The translations under genes and the position numbers were made by a program. The notes beneath the pieces were generated by a model, which worked only from the letters and a program-made list of their open reading frames with translations, did no database searches and was not told the DNA's origin. Shown piece by piece: positions 16,413 through 26,120 of a DNA stretch of 64,000 nucleotides. Source of the DNA: Lacrimispora defluvii (lineage in GTDB: Bacteria > Bacillota > Clostridia > Lachnospirales > Lachnospiraceae); assembly GCA_013036995.1 (NCBI GenBank), contig JAAOXG010000020.1:186001-250000 (forward strand), given 5' to 3'. Numbering within the stretch: position 1 is the stretch's first letter; each line of letters starts with the position of its first letter.

Positions 16413-18656
16413 ATGGGACAATATAATAAAGCAGTTTTGACGACTGCGGGAGAAAATTTAATTGCACGGGCTTTGGCGGGAGAGATTAAGCTAAATATTA
16501 CCAAAGCAAAAACATCAAGTTACACGTATCCAAGTGGCACAGATTTTAAATCACTCACAGATATGAAGGAAATCAAGCAGGCGGTGGCAGATCCGACAAC
16601 AACCGTATACAGTGATACGATGATACAGACCAGGGTGCTTTTTAGTAATGAAGATGTTGCTTTTACCTATTATATAAACAACGTTGGCTTATATGTCATG
16701 GATGGGACCGAAGAGGTTCTATTTTGTATTGTAACAGCAGAGACACCAGATGAGATGCCACAATATAATGGTGTGGCATCAACTTCCTACATCTATAATA
16801 TTCAGAATGTAGTTCAGGATGCTGCAGAACTACATATTACCGTTAATTCTTCAGGTACAGCTACGATTCAGGATGTATTGGAGCGGGTGGATGCCACTGG
16901 AGGTGATATTTCAGAAACAGTCATTGAAACTCTGGATACCATAGAGGATAAGTATCCAGTGCCGGTTGCAGGTGAGAGTGTAAAGCGGTTTTTTGGGAAG
17001 TTAATTACGTTCATGAAAAATATTAAACCTCTTACCAGTGATAGCACTTTTTATGTATCTGTCACTGGATCAGATACAACTGGTGACGGTTCACAATTTA
17101 ATCCATATGCCACAATTACAAGAACATTAAGTGCTATTCCTAAAAATTTAAATGGTTTTAATTGCATTATTTCTATTGATGCTGGATTATATGACGAATC
17201 TGTAAAAATTTCCGATTTTAAAAATGGAAAAATACAATTAGAACCTTCTGGGAGTATTACAATTAGTGATCTTACTGTGTCTAATTCATACGTATTTATA
17301 AATAGTGGAACAATGTCAACTGGTTGGATATATGTAATAAATAGAGGAATGTTTGATTTATACAGTGCTGCAATTATAAATGTTACTGCATATAGGACAT
17401 ATGGTGGACACAATATATCTATCATGGCTGATTTTGCATCTAATATCTACATGTCTGGCACTGTAGTATTGTCTGGAAATACTGATATTGCAGTTGTATC
17501 GGTAAATAACTCTAGGGTTTATTTGGGGAACATACGCGGTTCTGGTCTTGCGACTGGATTTTTAGCAAATACAGGGGGTACAATATCACATGCCTCAAAT
17601 AATATAGTTGCTACAAAATTATACGAGACTGTGAATGGCGGTATAATCAATAAGTCGTCTGGTGTAATTGCTGGGACTTTGGATAGGGAAGTTAATTATT
17701 ATGTCTCTAATACTGGGTCGGATACAACTGGAGACGGAAGTATTACAAAGCCATTTAGGACTATACAACATACCATAGATGTCGTGCCAAAAAACCTTGG
17801 TGGTTATGCAGCTACAATAAATATATCTTCTGGTGTGTATGAAGAAGATGTATATGTATTGGGTTTTACTGGTGGATCGTTAAATCTATATAGTGATACC
17901 AAAGATACACAAGCAAATACATGTAAAGTAAGATCTATAACAATGTCAAAGTTTGGTACGGGATATCTGCGTGTCAATGGATTCAATTTTACAACAACTT
18001 CAAGAGAGGCGATAGTTGTAACAGGGTGTAACGGTGTACATATAAGATGCTGCCAAATTACTGGTGCTACATCTACATGGACAGGCGCACAAGTTAATGA
18101 ATCATTTTGTAATTTTAGTGTCTGTAAGGTTGCTAATAGAAATCATGGCGTAAGTTATAGTAATAGTACAGGAGTTAGCATGGATTGGGATGCTGGTTCA
18201 ACTGGAAATGTGGTTGGAATTTCAAGTTTCAATGGATCTAGAGTAGCGGTAATAGGTAGTGGTCAACCGATAGGTACAACAGACTCACAAACAGGTAATG
18301 GTGGTACTTTTGTTTATAATAACGGCACTCAAATAACTGGAATAATAACATCTGGAATATCATGTTCTTGGGGAGGGTTTTACGGAGGATATGTTAAAGA
18401 TGGAGTAGTTGGTACTTCTATGGTTACAATATCATTGCAAGTAAGCCCTACAGTTGCATTATCTGCATTTAATATATATAGGATATATGGATTTCCAAAA
18501 CCTTCAATAGGTAATGTTTGTGTGCAATATAGTTCACAAACCGTGCCAGCAAATTGTTATATGGAAAATAATGGTGCAATTGTATTCCAACCAGCAACCA
18601 ATGTGCCACTACCATCGGGATTCCTTTTCAGTGCAACATATTTAACAAATACATAA
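16413..18656 (+). CDS. Tail fibre with duplicated parallel beta-helix
   Basis: Receptor-binding fibre of 747 residues. Residues 1-165 are the attachment part of PBSX-type fibres (G-Q-Y-N-K-A-V-L-T-T-A-G, then Y-Y-I-N-N-V-G-L-Y). From residue about 213 the protein becomes a beta-helix of the pectin-lyase type. A block opening Y-V-S-x-T-G-S-D-T-T-G-D-G-S occurs twice, at residues 213-270 and 429-486. The DNA after about 17,080 is clearly richer in A+T and in ATA and AAT codons than the attachment part, which suggests that the distal part was exchanged. This region decides the target cell. Confidence 0.85.
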   Translation: MGQYNKAVLTTAGENLIARALAGEIKLNITKAKTSSYTYPSGTDFKSLTDMKEIKQAVADPTTTVYSDTMIQTRVLFSNEDVAFTYYINNVGLYVMDGTEEVLFCIVTAETPDEMPQYNGVASTSYIYNIQNVVQDAAELHITVNSSGTATIQDVLERVDATGGDISETVIETLDTIEDKYPVPVAGESVKRFFGKLITFMKNIKPLTSDSTFYVSVTGSDTTGDGSQFNPYATITRTLSAIPKNLNGFNCIISIDAGLYDESVKISDFKNGKIQLEPSGSITISDLTVSNSYVFINSGTMSTGWIYVINRGMFDLYSAAIINVTAYRTYGGHNISIMADFASNIYMSGTVVLSGNTDIAVVSVNNSRVYLGNIRGSGLATGFLANTGGTISHASNNIVATKLYETVNGGIINKSSGVIAGTLDREVNYYVSNTGSDTTGDGSITKPFRTIQHTIDVVPKNLGGYAATINISSGVYEEDVYVLGFTGGSLNLYSDTKDTQANTCKVRSITMSKFGTGYLRVNGFNFTTTSREAIVVTGCNGVHIRCCQITGATSTWTGAQVNESFCNFSVCKVANRNHGVSYSNSTGVSMDWDAGSTGNVVGISSFNGSRVAVIGSGQPIGTTDSQTGNGGTFVYNNGTQITGIITSGISCSWGGFYGGYVKDGVVGTSMVTISLQVSPTVALSAFNIYRIYGFPKPSIGNVCVQYSSQTVPANCYMENNGAIVFQPATNVPLPSGFLFSATYLTNT

Positions 18657-19136
18657 GTAGGAGTTTAAATAATTATGGAACAATCAAAGTAAGTTAATCT
18701 ACAAATTTGCAAACGGTAGCTGTGCCTTCAACGGACTGACAAACATAGGTATCCGTTATTATCGGATCAATTATAATAAATAATATACATTAAAATATTT
18801 CAGATAACCATCACTAATCCTTTTTATGTCGATTCCATTTCTTTCTGAATTGACAGTAGCCGGGATATTTAAAAGAGTACTAAATTGAAAACTGAAGTGC
18901 TGGAATAGAAAGCTGGTTTAAAAGAATTAAGCCGCAGGTGTAAGACACTCTGTTTGTTTTAATTGTTTACCGTTTGGACCTGGTCATTAGTACAATTTCA
19001 TAAGGAAGATGTGATTTTTTACCAATGTGTTTCAGTCGGTGCACGTCAACAATTCATAGTGCAGTGTAGCGATCGGTACATATGGTGCTGTAAGAGGACG
19101 GCGGTTAGTAACCGCCGCCTAGTTAAGGGGTGTTTA
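18657..19136. other. Gene-free 480 bp after the fibre gene
   Basis: No convincing reading frame, no lysis gene and no chaperone for the fibre. All frames are broken by stops, and the only 60-codon frame (18963-19166) has no ribosome site and an odd composition. A short strong dyad, CGGCGGTTA / TAACCGCCG, is at about 19098-19116. The stretch may be the decayed end of the tail module. Confidence 0.5.
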
Positions 19137-20294
19137 TCAATCATAAAAATAATAGTCATAATATAGATTTACAAGATAAAATGTTTTCCTTAACATTATA
19201 TCCCCTAACTGATAATACATGGATTGATCTACTAAATCATTCATATTATTAGCATTATGCTCACTTAAATACTCAGATAGTCTTTGATCGTAACGATCCT
19301 GCCACTCCTGTTGGGTGGTACTTAAAACTTTCAGTTCGTCTCCAGATAATTTTTCTAAACATAATTGATAAATCTTATTCATCTCTTTATAACAGCCATT
19401 ATAGTAATTGCGGGCATTTGTATTGACTTCTTCCTGGACTTCAAGACTGATATTATAGTAAGCTCTAAGATCCATTAAATAATCAAGAGAATCCAAATAA
19501 TTTTGCCTGTTGTAAGAATCTGGTTTCGGTAATACCGGTACGTTTTTCGTATCTGTACTGTCAACAAGTAATTTGTCTATTGTTTGTTTGGAGTAATCGT
19601 GCCATTCTACATCTGGCAAGTTATCAAACGAATCTAAGTGAATATCAAATGTGCCCTTATCAATTGGCATATCATGAATAAAATATGTAATGTCAGGAGT
19701 TCCCCCTACTGAATTTATAATATCGTCTTGGAAAAAAGTACTGCCAATAAACAAAATCTTGCCCACGGATGTATCACTTGAGCTGCTTGATGTCATAAAT
19801 GAACCATCTGCTTTTAGATTATACATTGACCTATATGAAACAATAAAGCCATATACCTTGCTCTCTTTATATCGCAGAATAATAAACCCATTATAATCTT
19901 CTATTGCCAGCACGACCTCAGATACTCCATCACCATCTAAATCAACTACAGCAAATTGCGGTGTTTTAATTGGATTTGAATCATAAGCTAGTTCATTCAA
20001 GTAACCATTCCATTCATGATCTAAGTCATTATAAGGAGATTTGTCTGTACATAATAGAGTTCGTTTATTTAGGAGCACGGCTTTAAAAGTTTGCATAGGG
20101 GATAAAACATTGGTGTCGGAAGTTGATGGGGTAGATGATTTGTTTGATGAACTAGATTCATTCTCTGATTTAGTTGTACTGAGTGAGTTGGGAGTCACTT
20201 GTTCATTGGTAACTCCATCTGTAGACGAGGATTTACTACAAGAGCTCAACAAAAATAATCCCAGTAAAGCTAAAATAATAATATATTTTTTCAT
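19137..20294 (-). CDS. Lipoprotein with C-terminal LprI-like (DUF1311) domain
   Basis: Membrane-anchored lipoprotein of about 385 residues. The start is ATG 20294 after GGGAG; the signal peptide ends in the lipobox L-S-S-C. A Ser- and Thr-rich linker follows. Residues about 90-130 contain an integrin-like D-L-D-G-D-G motif (V-V-D-L-D-G-D-G-V-S-E-V-V). The last 120 residues have the helical LprI/DUF1311 pattern with paired Cys. LprI domains are known as lysozyme inhibitors in some bacteria; here the role is unproven. It stands alone, convergent to the tail module. Confidence 0.75.
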   Translation of the reverse strand: MKKYIIILALLGLFLLSSCSKSSSTDGVTNEQVTPNSLSTTKSENESSSSNKSSTPSTSDTNVLSPMQTFKAVLLNKRTLLCTDKSPYNDLDHEWNGYLNELAYDSNPIKTPQFAVVDLDGDGVSEVVLAIEDYNGFIILRYKESKVYGFIVSYRSMYNLKADGSFMTSSSSSDTSVGKILFIGSTFFQDDIINSVGGTPDITYFIHDMPIDKGTFDIHLDSFDNLPDVEWHDYSKQTIDKLLVDSTDTKNVPVLPKPDSYNRQNYLDSLDYLMDLRAYYNISLEVQEEVNTNARNYYNGCYKEMNKIYQLCLEKLSGDELKVLSTTQQEWQDRYDQRLSEYLSEHNANNMNDLVDQSMYYQLGDIMLRKTFYLVNLYYDYYFYD

Positions 20295-20488
20295 AATACT
20301 ACATTCTCCCAATAGTAGTGGAATTAATAAATTTTTCTTAACCACGTGTTATAAATATCTATAACCAAAGTTTACCATTGTAATCTTACTGTGTCAAACC
20401 TACAAAAATGTATTGTGCTACAAAGCTTTCTCTTGTAAATTGACAGTTTATTAGATAATATAAATATAATACAGGAAAAAAACTATAT

Positions 20489-21097
20489 ATGAGCCTGGGG
20501 GGAGGAACCAATATTATAAAAAAAGAAGTTCTAATTCTATTAACTCACCAATGGTGCGACTGGGAAGGAAGTTACGCAATTGCCGTAATTAATTCATTTT
20601 CCGATTATACAGTTAAAACCATAGCAATTGATAATCTTCCTAAAACCTCAATGGGCGGTATCAGAGCCAGCGTTGATTATACCATTGAAGATTACCATTC
20701 CTATGACAATCTTGCTATGGTAATTATGCCGGGAGGTCTTTCCTGGGAAGAAAACGATTATATAGAAATAAAAGAATTTGTCAAACAGCTTATCGATAGG
20801 AATATTCCAGTAGCAGCAATCTGTGGTGCTACCTATTTCCTGTGTAAGCATGGATTCCTTGATCATGTTAAGCATACCGGAGATTCTTTGGAGTATTTCA
20901 AGAGCGCAAAAAATTACAAAGGGGAAGACCTCTATATTCCCGCTCAGGTCGTAGCAGACGGAGGGATCATGACTGCCAATGAAACGGCTGCTGTTGAATT
21001 TGCCTATGAGATTTTTAAAATCCTTAAAGTTGACAGTGATGAGGAAATGAGTCAGTGGTATGAAAATTTTAAGAATGGAGCGGTACGTCAGATTTAG
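20489..21097 (+). CDS. DJ-1/PfpI family protein
   Basis: Class I glutamine-amidotransferase-like protein of the DJ-1/PfpI family, about 190-202 residues. The nucleophile elbow A-I-C-G-A-T is near residue 112, and the fold is clear (V-L-I-L-L-T, V-I-M-P-G-G, E-I). The start is uncertain: ATG 20489 has no site of its own, whereas GGGGGGAGGA lies inside the reading frame at 20497-20506, placed for an ATT (20513) or ATA (20516) start that would give the usual family N-terminus K-K-E-V-L-I-L-L. The function is unknown; relatives handle stress or glycation. It is followed 17 bp later by a methyltransferase. Confidence 0.8.
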   Translation: MSLGGGTNIIKKEVLILLTHQWCDWEGSYAIAVINSFSDYTVKTIAIDNLPKTSMGGIRASVDYTIEDYHSYDNLAMVIMPGGLSWEENDYIEIKEFVKQLIDRNIPVAAICGATYFLCKHGFLDHVKHTGDSLEYFKSAKNYKGEDLYIPAQVVADGGIMTANETAAVEFAYEIFKILKVDSDEEMSQWYENFKNGAVRQI

Positions 21098-21114
21098 ACC
21101 ATAAAGGAGAAAAT

Positions 21115-21885
21115 ATGGATTTCAGAAAAACGTTTGACACAATCCCGGAACAATTTGATAAATGGAGACCCAGGTATTGTGAGGAGCTTTATTCCGAAAT
21201 AATCTCCCAAACGGATCTGGGGCCCCACAAATCAGCTCTGGAAATCGGACCGGGGACAGGGCAGGCCACGGAGCCTTTCCTTAAGACAGGATGTGACTAT
21301 CTGGCGATCGAACTGGGGGAAAATTTTGCGGAGTTCATGACAAATAAATTTGGTACATATGATAATTTTCATATTGTAAACGATGACTTTGAGCCCCACA
21401 ATTTTGGAGACCGGAAATTTGACCTCATATACTCCGCTGCAACCATACAGTGGATTCCGGAAAACATTGGATTTCCTAAAATATTTCACCTTTTAAAACC
21501 CGGAGGGATCTTAGCTATGTTCATGACATACTCTGATTATAAAAGCGGAAATGAAGAGCTGTATGAACAAATGCAGGAAGTTTATAGAAAGCATTTTTAT
21601 GTTGAAACAAAGTATACGTGCAAACTGGACTACCAGCATGCTCTCAATTATGGATTTACGGACTTAAACTATCAGGAATGGAAAAAAGAAAGATTTTTAA
21701 ACGCAGACCAGTATGTGGAATACTTAGCAGGAACCCAGGTGGAGCATATAACATTAAAAGAGCCCTATAAAACCAGATTTTATGAAGGGATCAGGGAAGC
21801 TGTTATGAATGCTGGAAATCAGATAAAAATAATTGATACAATCGCGTTATATATAACTAAGAAGCCTGATTCTGATGCCGTTTGA
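21115..21885 (+). CDS. SAM-dependent methyltransferase (class I)
   Basis: Rossmann-type methyltransferase of 256 residues. Motif I is A-L-E-I-G-P-G-T-G-Q-A-T at residues 42-53, an acidic residue follows strand 2 (A-I-E-L-G), and motif IV-like F-D-L-I-Y-S-A-A-T-I-Q-W matches trans-aconitate-type enzymes. The substrate is not predictable. AAGGAG precedes the ATG, and a terminator follows, so it forms a two-gene unit with the DJ-1 gene. Confidence 0.85.
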   Translation: MDFRKTFDTIPEQFDKWRPRYCEELYSEIISQTDLGPHKSALEIGPGTGQATEPFLKTGCDYLAIELGENFAEFMTNKFGTYDNFHIVNDDFEPHNFGDRKFDLIYSAATIQWIPENIGFPKIFHLLKPGGILAMFMTYSDYKSGNEELYEQMQEVYRKHFYVETKYTCKLDYQHALNYGFTDLNYQEWKKERFLNADQYVEYLAGTQVEHITLKEPYKTRFYEGIREAVMNAGNQIKIIDTIALYITKKPDSDAV

Positions 21886-21899
21886 TTATAATAAGAAAA

Positions 21900-21933
21900 G
21901 ACTCGGATTTCCTCTAGGGAAGTCCGAGTTTTT
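21900..21933 (+). terminator. Rho-independent terminator
   Basis: ACTCGGA pairs with TCCGAGT, with an inner TTCC/GGAA pair, followed by a T-run. It ends the DJ-1/methyltransferase unit. Confidence 0.8.
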
Positions 21934-22098
21934 CTGTCACTGGTACAGAAAATGTTCTGTTTAATAATATTGGTATTCCGGTTAATAATAATTAAGAAAA
22001 TTCCTTAACAGAATAAGACATTGCATTTAGTTCAATAAAATATTATAATACATAGCTATTCACTTCATATTTATGAATCCATTACAAAGGAGGTAAGC

Positions 22099-24297
22099 AT
22101 GATAAAACATGTAAAAAACATACTTAGAATATTCATGGGAGACTTAAAACATATATTTTCCAACCCGGTAGCAACGTTAATTGCCTTTGGACTGACCCTG
22201 TTACCTGCATTATATGCCTGGTTTAATATAGCTGCAAGCTGGGATCCCTATGCAAATACCAAGGGATTAAAGGTGGCAGTTGTCAATTTGGATGAAGGCG
22301 CCTCCATAGACAGTATTTTTGATTCTGATATTGATGATTCAGCCATTAATATTGGTGAGATGATTATTGATGAACTTAGAAAAAATGATAAAATCGGCTG
22401 GCAGTTTGTAGATAAGGACGATGCCATGGATGGGGTGGAGTCCGGGAAATACTATGCTGCAGTGGTTGTTCCGGAAGACTTCAGCAAAAAGATATCAAGC
22501 GTACTGACATCCCATATTGAACGGCCGGTCTTACAATATTATGTTAATGAGAAAAAGAATGCCGTTGCAACAAAGATTACCGGAAAGGGCGTAGAGAGCG
22601 TACAGCAGCAGATCAATGAAACATTTATCAGTTCTTCGTCCAGAGTGATGGGTAAACTGGTGAACGGATATTCCGATGAATGGAGCACCAGGAAAGATAC
22701 AGACAGAGGGGATGCCATCAGCTCCCTGAATGAGATCAAAGACAGTCTTAATCAGCTTACGGATACCATTGGGATACTAAAAGGTACTCTTCGTACGGTA
22801 AACAGCTTAAATGATGGAGTGAAAGGTACCCTGCCCGATGTAAGCAGAATGATAACTTCGGGAGAAGACACCGCCCAAAGTGCCAGGACTCTGGTTGATT
22901 CCACAAGAGGAATGTCTGAAATTGTTACGGAAGGAGTGGATGATACGCTGGATCAGATTACCAAGACAGAAGAAACGGTATATGAAACATTTAATGTGCT
23001 TGGTAATATATCAGATACATCAGCCGATGCAGCGATCAATACCATTAAAGCCATGGAAAGCATGACTTCGGCGATGATCACCCAGTTAAACAGTTTCGGA
23101 AAGCTTTTAAATGATATTAATACCAAACTTCCTGTTAAATTAACAGATGTAACTCAGATCCAGCAGGATATAGGTACTGCGGTGAAACAGCAGCAGGATC
23201 TTTTAGGAAAGCTTCAGTCAGCTGAGAAAACGGTTAAAGAGACGAGAAGATTACCAAGTGATATGAAAGATGATATCGGGGACAGTCTGTCTCTGGCATA
23301 TAACACAATCTCTGATATTAATAATTTTTATAAAGGAAAGGTTGAGGTGCCTTTAAAAGACAGTCTGGATAAAACTTATGAAGCCCTGGGAACCACTGCT
23401 GGAGCACTTGGCAGCATTGGGAACCTGGTAGGGCAGATTGATACCACACTTACCAGCGTCAATACGTCATCCCAAAGTCTCATTGAAGCTTTGGACAGTT
23501 CCCTGAATCTGATTAATAAGAGTCAGGAACGTGTTGATGATATGATCCATGACGTGAATAAAATTGCAGATAATAAGCAGCTGAACAAAATAATGGACAT
23601 CATGAAGAATGATCCGGAACAATTCAGCGACTTTATGATGAAACCTGCGGATATGCAGACAAACAAAATATATCCGGTAGAAAATTATGGTTCAGCCATG
23701 GCACCATTTTATACCATACTTGCTATCTGGGTCGGTGGTCTGATCCTGGTGGCATTATTGAAAACAAAAGTGGAGCCTTCACGGGCCGAGGGACTGAAGC
23801 TGTATGAAACGTATTTTGGCAGATATCTTACGTTTATGCTTCTTGGAATTTTTCAGGCACTGGTTGTTTCCCTGGGTGATCTCTACATGCTGAAGATTCA
23901 GTGCTTAGAACCGGGTAAATTTGTGCTGGCTGCGGTGATTGCAAGTATCATTTTTACAAATATAACGTACTCCATGACGGTGTCTTTTGGAGACGTAGGA
24001 AAAGCCATCGTTGTTGTATTTATGGTTATACAGGTAGCTGGATCTGGCGGTACATTCCCCATTCAGGTAACACCTAAATTCTTTCAGATGGTAAATCCCC
24101 TGCTTCCGTTCACTCACTTAATTAACGCCATGAGGGAATGTGTGGCAGGACTTTATGAAAATGCTTACTGGATTGACATCAGAAATGCTTTGGTGTATAT
24201 TCCACTCTCCCTGTTGGTGGGAATCGTATTAAGGAAGAAGGTGCTTGAACTTAATGAATTTTTTGAAGAAAAACTCAGCCAAACCGGCATCATGTAA
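22099..24297 (+). CDS. YhgE/Pip domain membrane protein
   Basis: Large membrane protein of 732 residues in the YhgE/Pip (phage-infection-protein) group, related to the permease parts of ABC-2 exporters and to type VII EsaA-like proteins. One membrane segment lies near residues 25-45 (L-L-P-A-L-Y-A-W-F-N). A long extracellular part rich in coiled coil (about 50-520) follows, and five or six membrane segments fill residues 540-720. AAGGAGG precedes the ATG. Its 3' end overlaps a second membrane-anchored gene, which suggests that the two act together. The substrate is unknown. Confidence 0.85.
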   Translation: MIKHVKNILRIFMGDLKHIFSNPVATLIAFGLTLLPALYAWFNIAASWDPYANTKGLKVAVVNLDEGASIDSIFDSDIDDSAINIGEMIIDELRKNDKIGWQFVDKDDAMDGVESGKYYAAVVVPEDFSKKISSVLTSHIERPVLQYYVNEKKNAVATKITGKGVESVQQQINETFISSSSRVMGKLVNGYSDEWSTRKDTDRGDAISSLNEIKDSLNQLTDTIGILKGTLRTVNSLNDGVKGTLPDVSRMITSGEDTAQSARTLVDSTRGMSEIVTEGVDDTLDQITKTEETVYETFNVLGNISDTSADAAINTIKAMESMTSAMITQLNSFGKLLNDINTKLPVKLTDVTQIQQDIGTAVKQQQDLLGKLQSAEKTVKETRRLPSDMKDDIGDSLSLAYNTISDINNFYKGKVEVPLKDSLDKTYEALGTTAGALGSIGNLVGQIDTTLTSVNTSSQSLIEALDSSLNLINKSQERVDDMIHDVNKIADNKQLNKIMDIMKNDPEQFSDFMMKPADMQTNKIYPVENYGSAMAPFYTILAIWVGGLILVALLKTKVEPSRAEGLKLYETYFGRYLTFMLLGIFQALVVSLGDLYMLKIQCLEPGKFVLAAVIASIIFTNITYSMTVSFGDVGKAIVVVFMVIQVAGSGGTFPIQVTPKFFQMVNPLLPFTHLINAMRECVAGLYENAYWIDIRNALVYIPLSLLVGIVLRKKVLELNEFFEEKLSQTGIM

Positions 24298-25411
24298 TAA
24301 TAAGAAGAAACCCATCATCTGGGCGGCAGGGATAGCAGTGGCGGTGATTATTCTTGCAGCAGCAGGCTGGCATTATCTTCCCATTTATTATGCCAGGTTT
24401 TATCTTGGCCGCTCTGCACTACAGACACAGGGCATGCTAAAGGAGCTTTGGGGAAGTGAAAAGGGAGATGGAAACGCGTATGAGGATTCCTTCAAACTGG
24501 TTGCAGACGAAGCTTACCTAAATGGCAAGTCGGTACTGATTCTTCCCGGAGGGCTTGGTATTTCCGTCACAGAACAGCGAAATTTTGAAAATACATTTGC
24601 CCAGGGTAAAGTGGACGTATACTTTCTCGGAGCGATTCGGGAGGGAGCACAATATTGGGCAGATCCTGACCGGGTGGTAATTCATGTGCCCCAGATCTCT
24701 GCAGCACTGGTTAAGACAACACAGGCTGATGTTAAGGATCAGATTGGAGTATCCCCGATTCCTCAGAAGAAGGAAAAGATGGAAAAAGGCTTAAAGCAGC
24801 TGGAAGATCACATCATCGATGTGGTAGGTAAGAGCCGGGTTGAGTTTACCGGAAGAGACAAAAACGGTGTTACCATACGAGCGCTGATTCCGGCTAAACA
24901 GTTTGACTCCATTTTGCAGGAGACAGGTGAGCTGATGGAGGAAGTTCCTGGAAGAGAGCCAAAAAACTGGGCGAAACTGTTGAAAGAACGAAGGACAGAA
25001 GGGGAAAATCAGGAAGTTCTCTTTTCCATACGCAAAGATCTCTCCATTTCACAGGTCATTATACCGGAACTGGCCTATGTTGGATTTCAAAAAGTAGAAA
25101 ATCAGGGAGCACTTTTATCTGGTCAGATAACTGGAACGGATGGTGAAATCAGTTTTGACACCACGGTGTATTTTGGAAATGGTGATGATAAAAAACGTGC
25201 CTTTCAGATAAAAGAATTGAATATTATATACAATAAGAAGGACTTAAATCTCAGACTTAAGCTCAGCGGCGGATACGAGGGCGGAAGAATTTCAGCCGGA
25301 GTACTGGATCAGGAAAAACTTACTGCAGAAGGGGAAGAGACTGTCAGCTTGTCAGAAATAAAGGATAAATTCCTGGCAATGATTAAAGTATTGGGACTGG
25401 AAGTAGAATAA
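24254..25411 (+). CDS. Membrane-anchored protein of unknown function coupled to YhgE
   Basis: Protein of about 385 residues, overlapping the YhgE-like gene by 44 bp. The start is ATG 24254 (or TTG 24245, nearer an AAGAAGG). A Lys-rich N-terminus is followed by one membrane helix (residues about 20-42), then a soluble, probably extracytoplasmic, region with mixed strands and no motif that I recognise. I do not assign a family. The overlap implies translational coupling and a joint role at the envelope. Confidence 0.65.
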   Translation: MNFLKKNSAKPASCNNKKKPIIWAAGIAVAVIILAAAGWHYLPIYYARFYLGRSALQTQGMLKELWGSEKGDGNAYEDSFKLVADEAYLNGKSVLILPGGLGISVTEQRNFENTFAQGKVDVYFLGAIREGAQYWADPDRVVIHVPQISAALVKTTQADVKDQIGVSPIPQKKEKMEKGLKQLEDHIIDVVGKSRVEFTGRDKNGVTIRALIPAKQFDSILQETGELMEEVPGREPKNWAKLLKERRTEGENQEVLFSIRKDLSISQVIIPELAYVGFQKVENQGALLSGQITGTDGEISFDTTVYFGNGDDKKRAFQIKELNIIYNKKDLNLRLKLSGGYEGGRISAGVLDQEKLTAEGEETVSLSEIKDKFLAMIKVLGLEVE

Positions 25412-25425
25412 ATTGCAAAATTCTA

Positions 25426-25454
25426 TTGACAAATACAACTGTAACTTTTATAAT
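25426..25454 (+). promoter_or_regulatory. Promoter of trxA
   Basis: Consensus pair TTGACA (25426-25431) and TATAAT (25449-25454) with a 17-bp spacer. The leader to trxA is about 135 nt. Confidence 0.8.
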
Positions 25455-25596
25455 AACAGTAACAAAACAAAGTAAGAGAAATTCAGAGGATATACAGTCC
25501 TGTACATGACAGGGCATAATCCATGAAATAATGATAAGACTAATGGAATAAAGCAATTTCCCTGAAATAAGAGATAGAATGAAGGAGGAGTAACAT

Positions 25597-25917
25597 ATGT
25601 CAATCGTAACATTAACAAAGCAGAACTTTGATGAAGAGGTTTTAAAAACCGACGATGTAGTGCTGGTGGATTTCTGGGCAACCTGGTGCGGTCCATGTAA
25701 GATGTTTGCACCGGTACTTGATGAGATTGCATCTGAGAATCATTCCGGTTTAAAGATTGGTAAGGTTGATGTGGATAATGAGCCGGATCTTGCCGGACAG
25801 TTTAAAGTTATGAGCATTCCTACAGTAGGAATTTTCAAGGGCGGTAAGCTGGCGGCAACTTCTGTAGGAGTGAAATCCAAGAAAGACATTCTGCAGATGG
25901 TAGAGCAGGTAAAATAA
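25597..25917 (+). CDS. trxA: Thioredoxin
   Basis: Cytoplasmic thiol-disulfide reductant of 106 residues, the usual length. The active site is W-C-G-P-C (Cys 31 and Cys 34), with the cis-proline in S-I-P-T and the F-W-A-T strand before the site. GAAGGAGGAG precedes the ATG. It has its own consensus promoter and terminator, so it is a single-gene unit. No thioredoxin reductase lies next to it. Confidence 0.95.
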   Translation: MSIVTLTKQNFDEEVLKTDDVVLVDFWATWCGPCKMFAPVLDEIASENHSGLKIGKVDVDNEPDLAGQFKVMSIPTVGIFKGGKLAATSVGVKSKKDILQMVEQVK

Positions 25918-25927
25918 TCAGACTCAT

Positions 25928-25974
25928 AAAACCACAGGTCAATCCGGTGAAAGGAGGAACCTGTGGTTTTTTTT
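25928..25974 (+). terminator. Rho-independent terminator of trxA
   Basis: AAAACCACAGGT pairs with ACCTGTGGTTTT and runs into a tract of T. Confidence 0.85.
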
Positions 25975-26002
25975 ATGAAAAGAAATAACAAATAAGTAGG
26001 TA

Positions 26003-26034
26003 TTGACATTCCCCTATACGGGAAGGATTATACT
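26003..26034 (+). promoter_or_regulatory. MerR-type promoter of the regulator gene
   Basis: TTGACA (26003-26008) and TATACT (26029-26034) lie 20 bp apart, the overlong spacer typical of MerR-activated promoters. The spacer holds the dyad TTCCC-N6-GGGAA at 26009-26024. The same arrangement recurs at 27118-27149, before the cut operon. Confidence 0.8.
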
Positions 26035-26120
26035 GGTTCTATATGTATATAGTACGAATGATAAAATGAGTAAATCAAACACGGAACACATAGACAATGC
26101 CAGTGCTTATGGGGGTTTAC

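Noticed and set aside
18657..19136. Possible holin or endolysin after the fibre
   Set aside because: All frames are broken and no hydrophobic or hydrolase pattern is seen.
18963..19166. Open frame of 67 codons after the fibre gene
   Set aside because: No ribosome site, odd composition and overlap with the lipoprotein end; no family resemblance.
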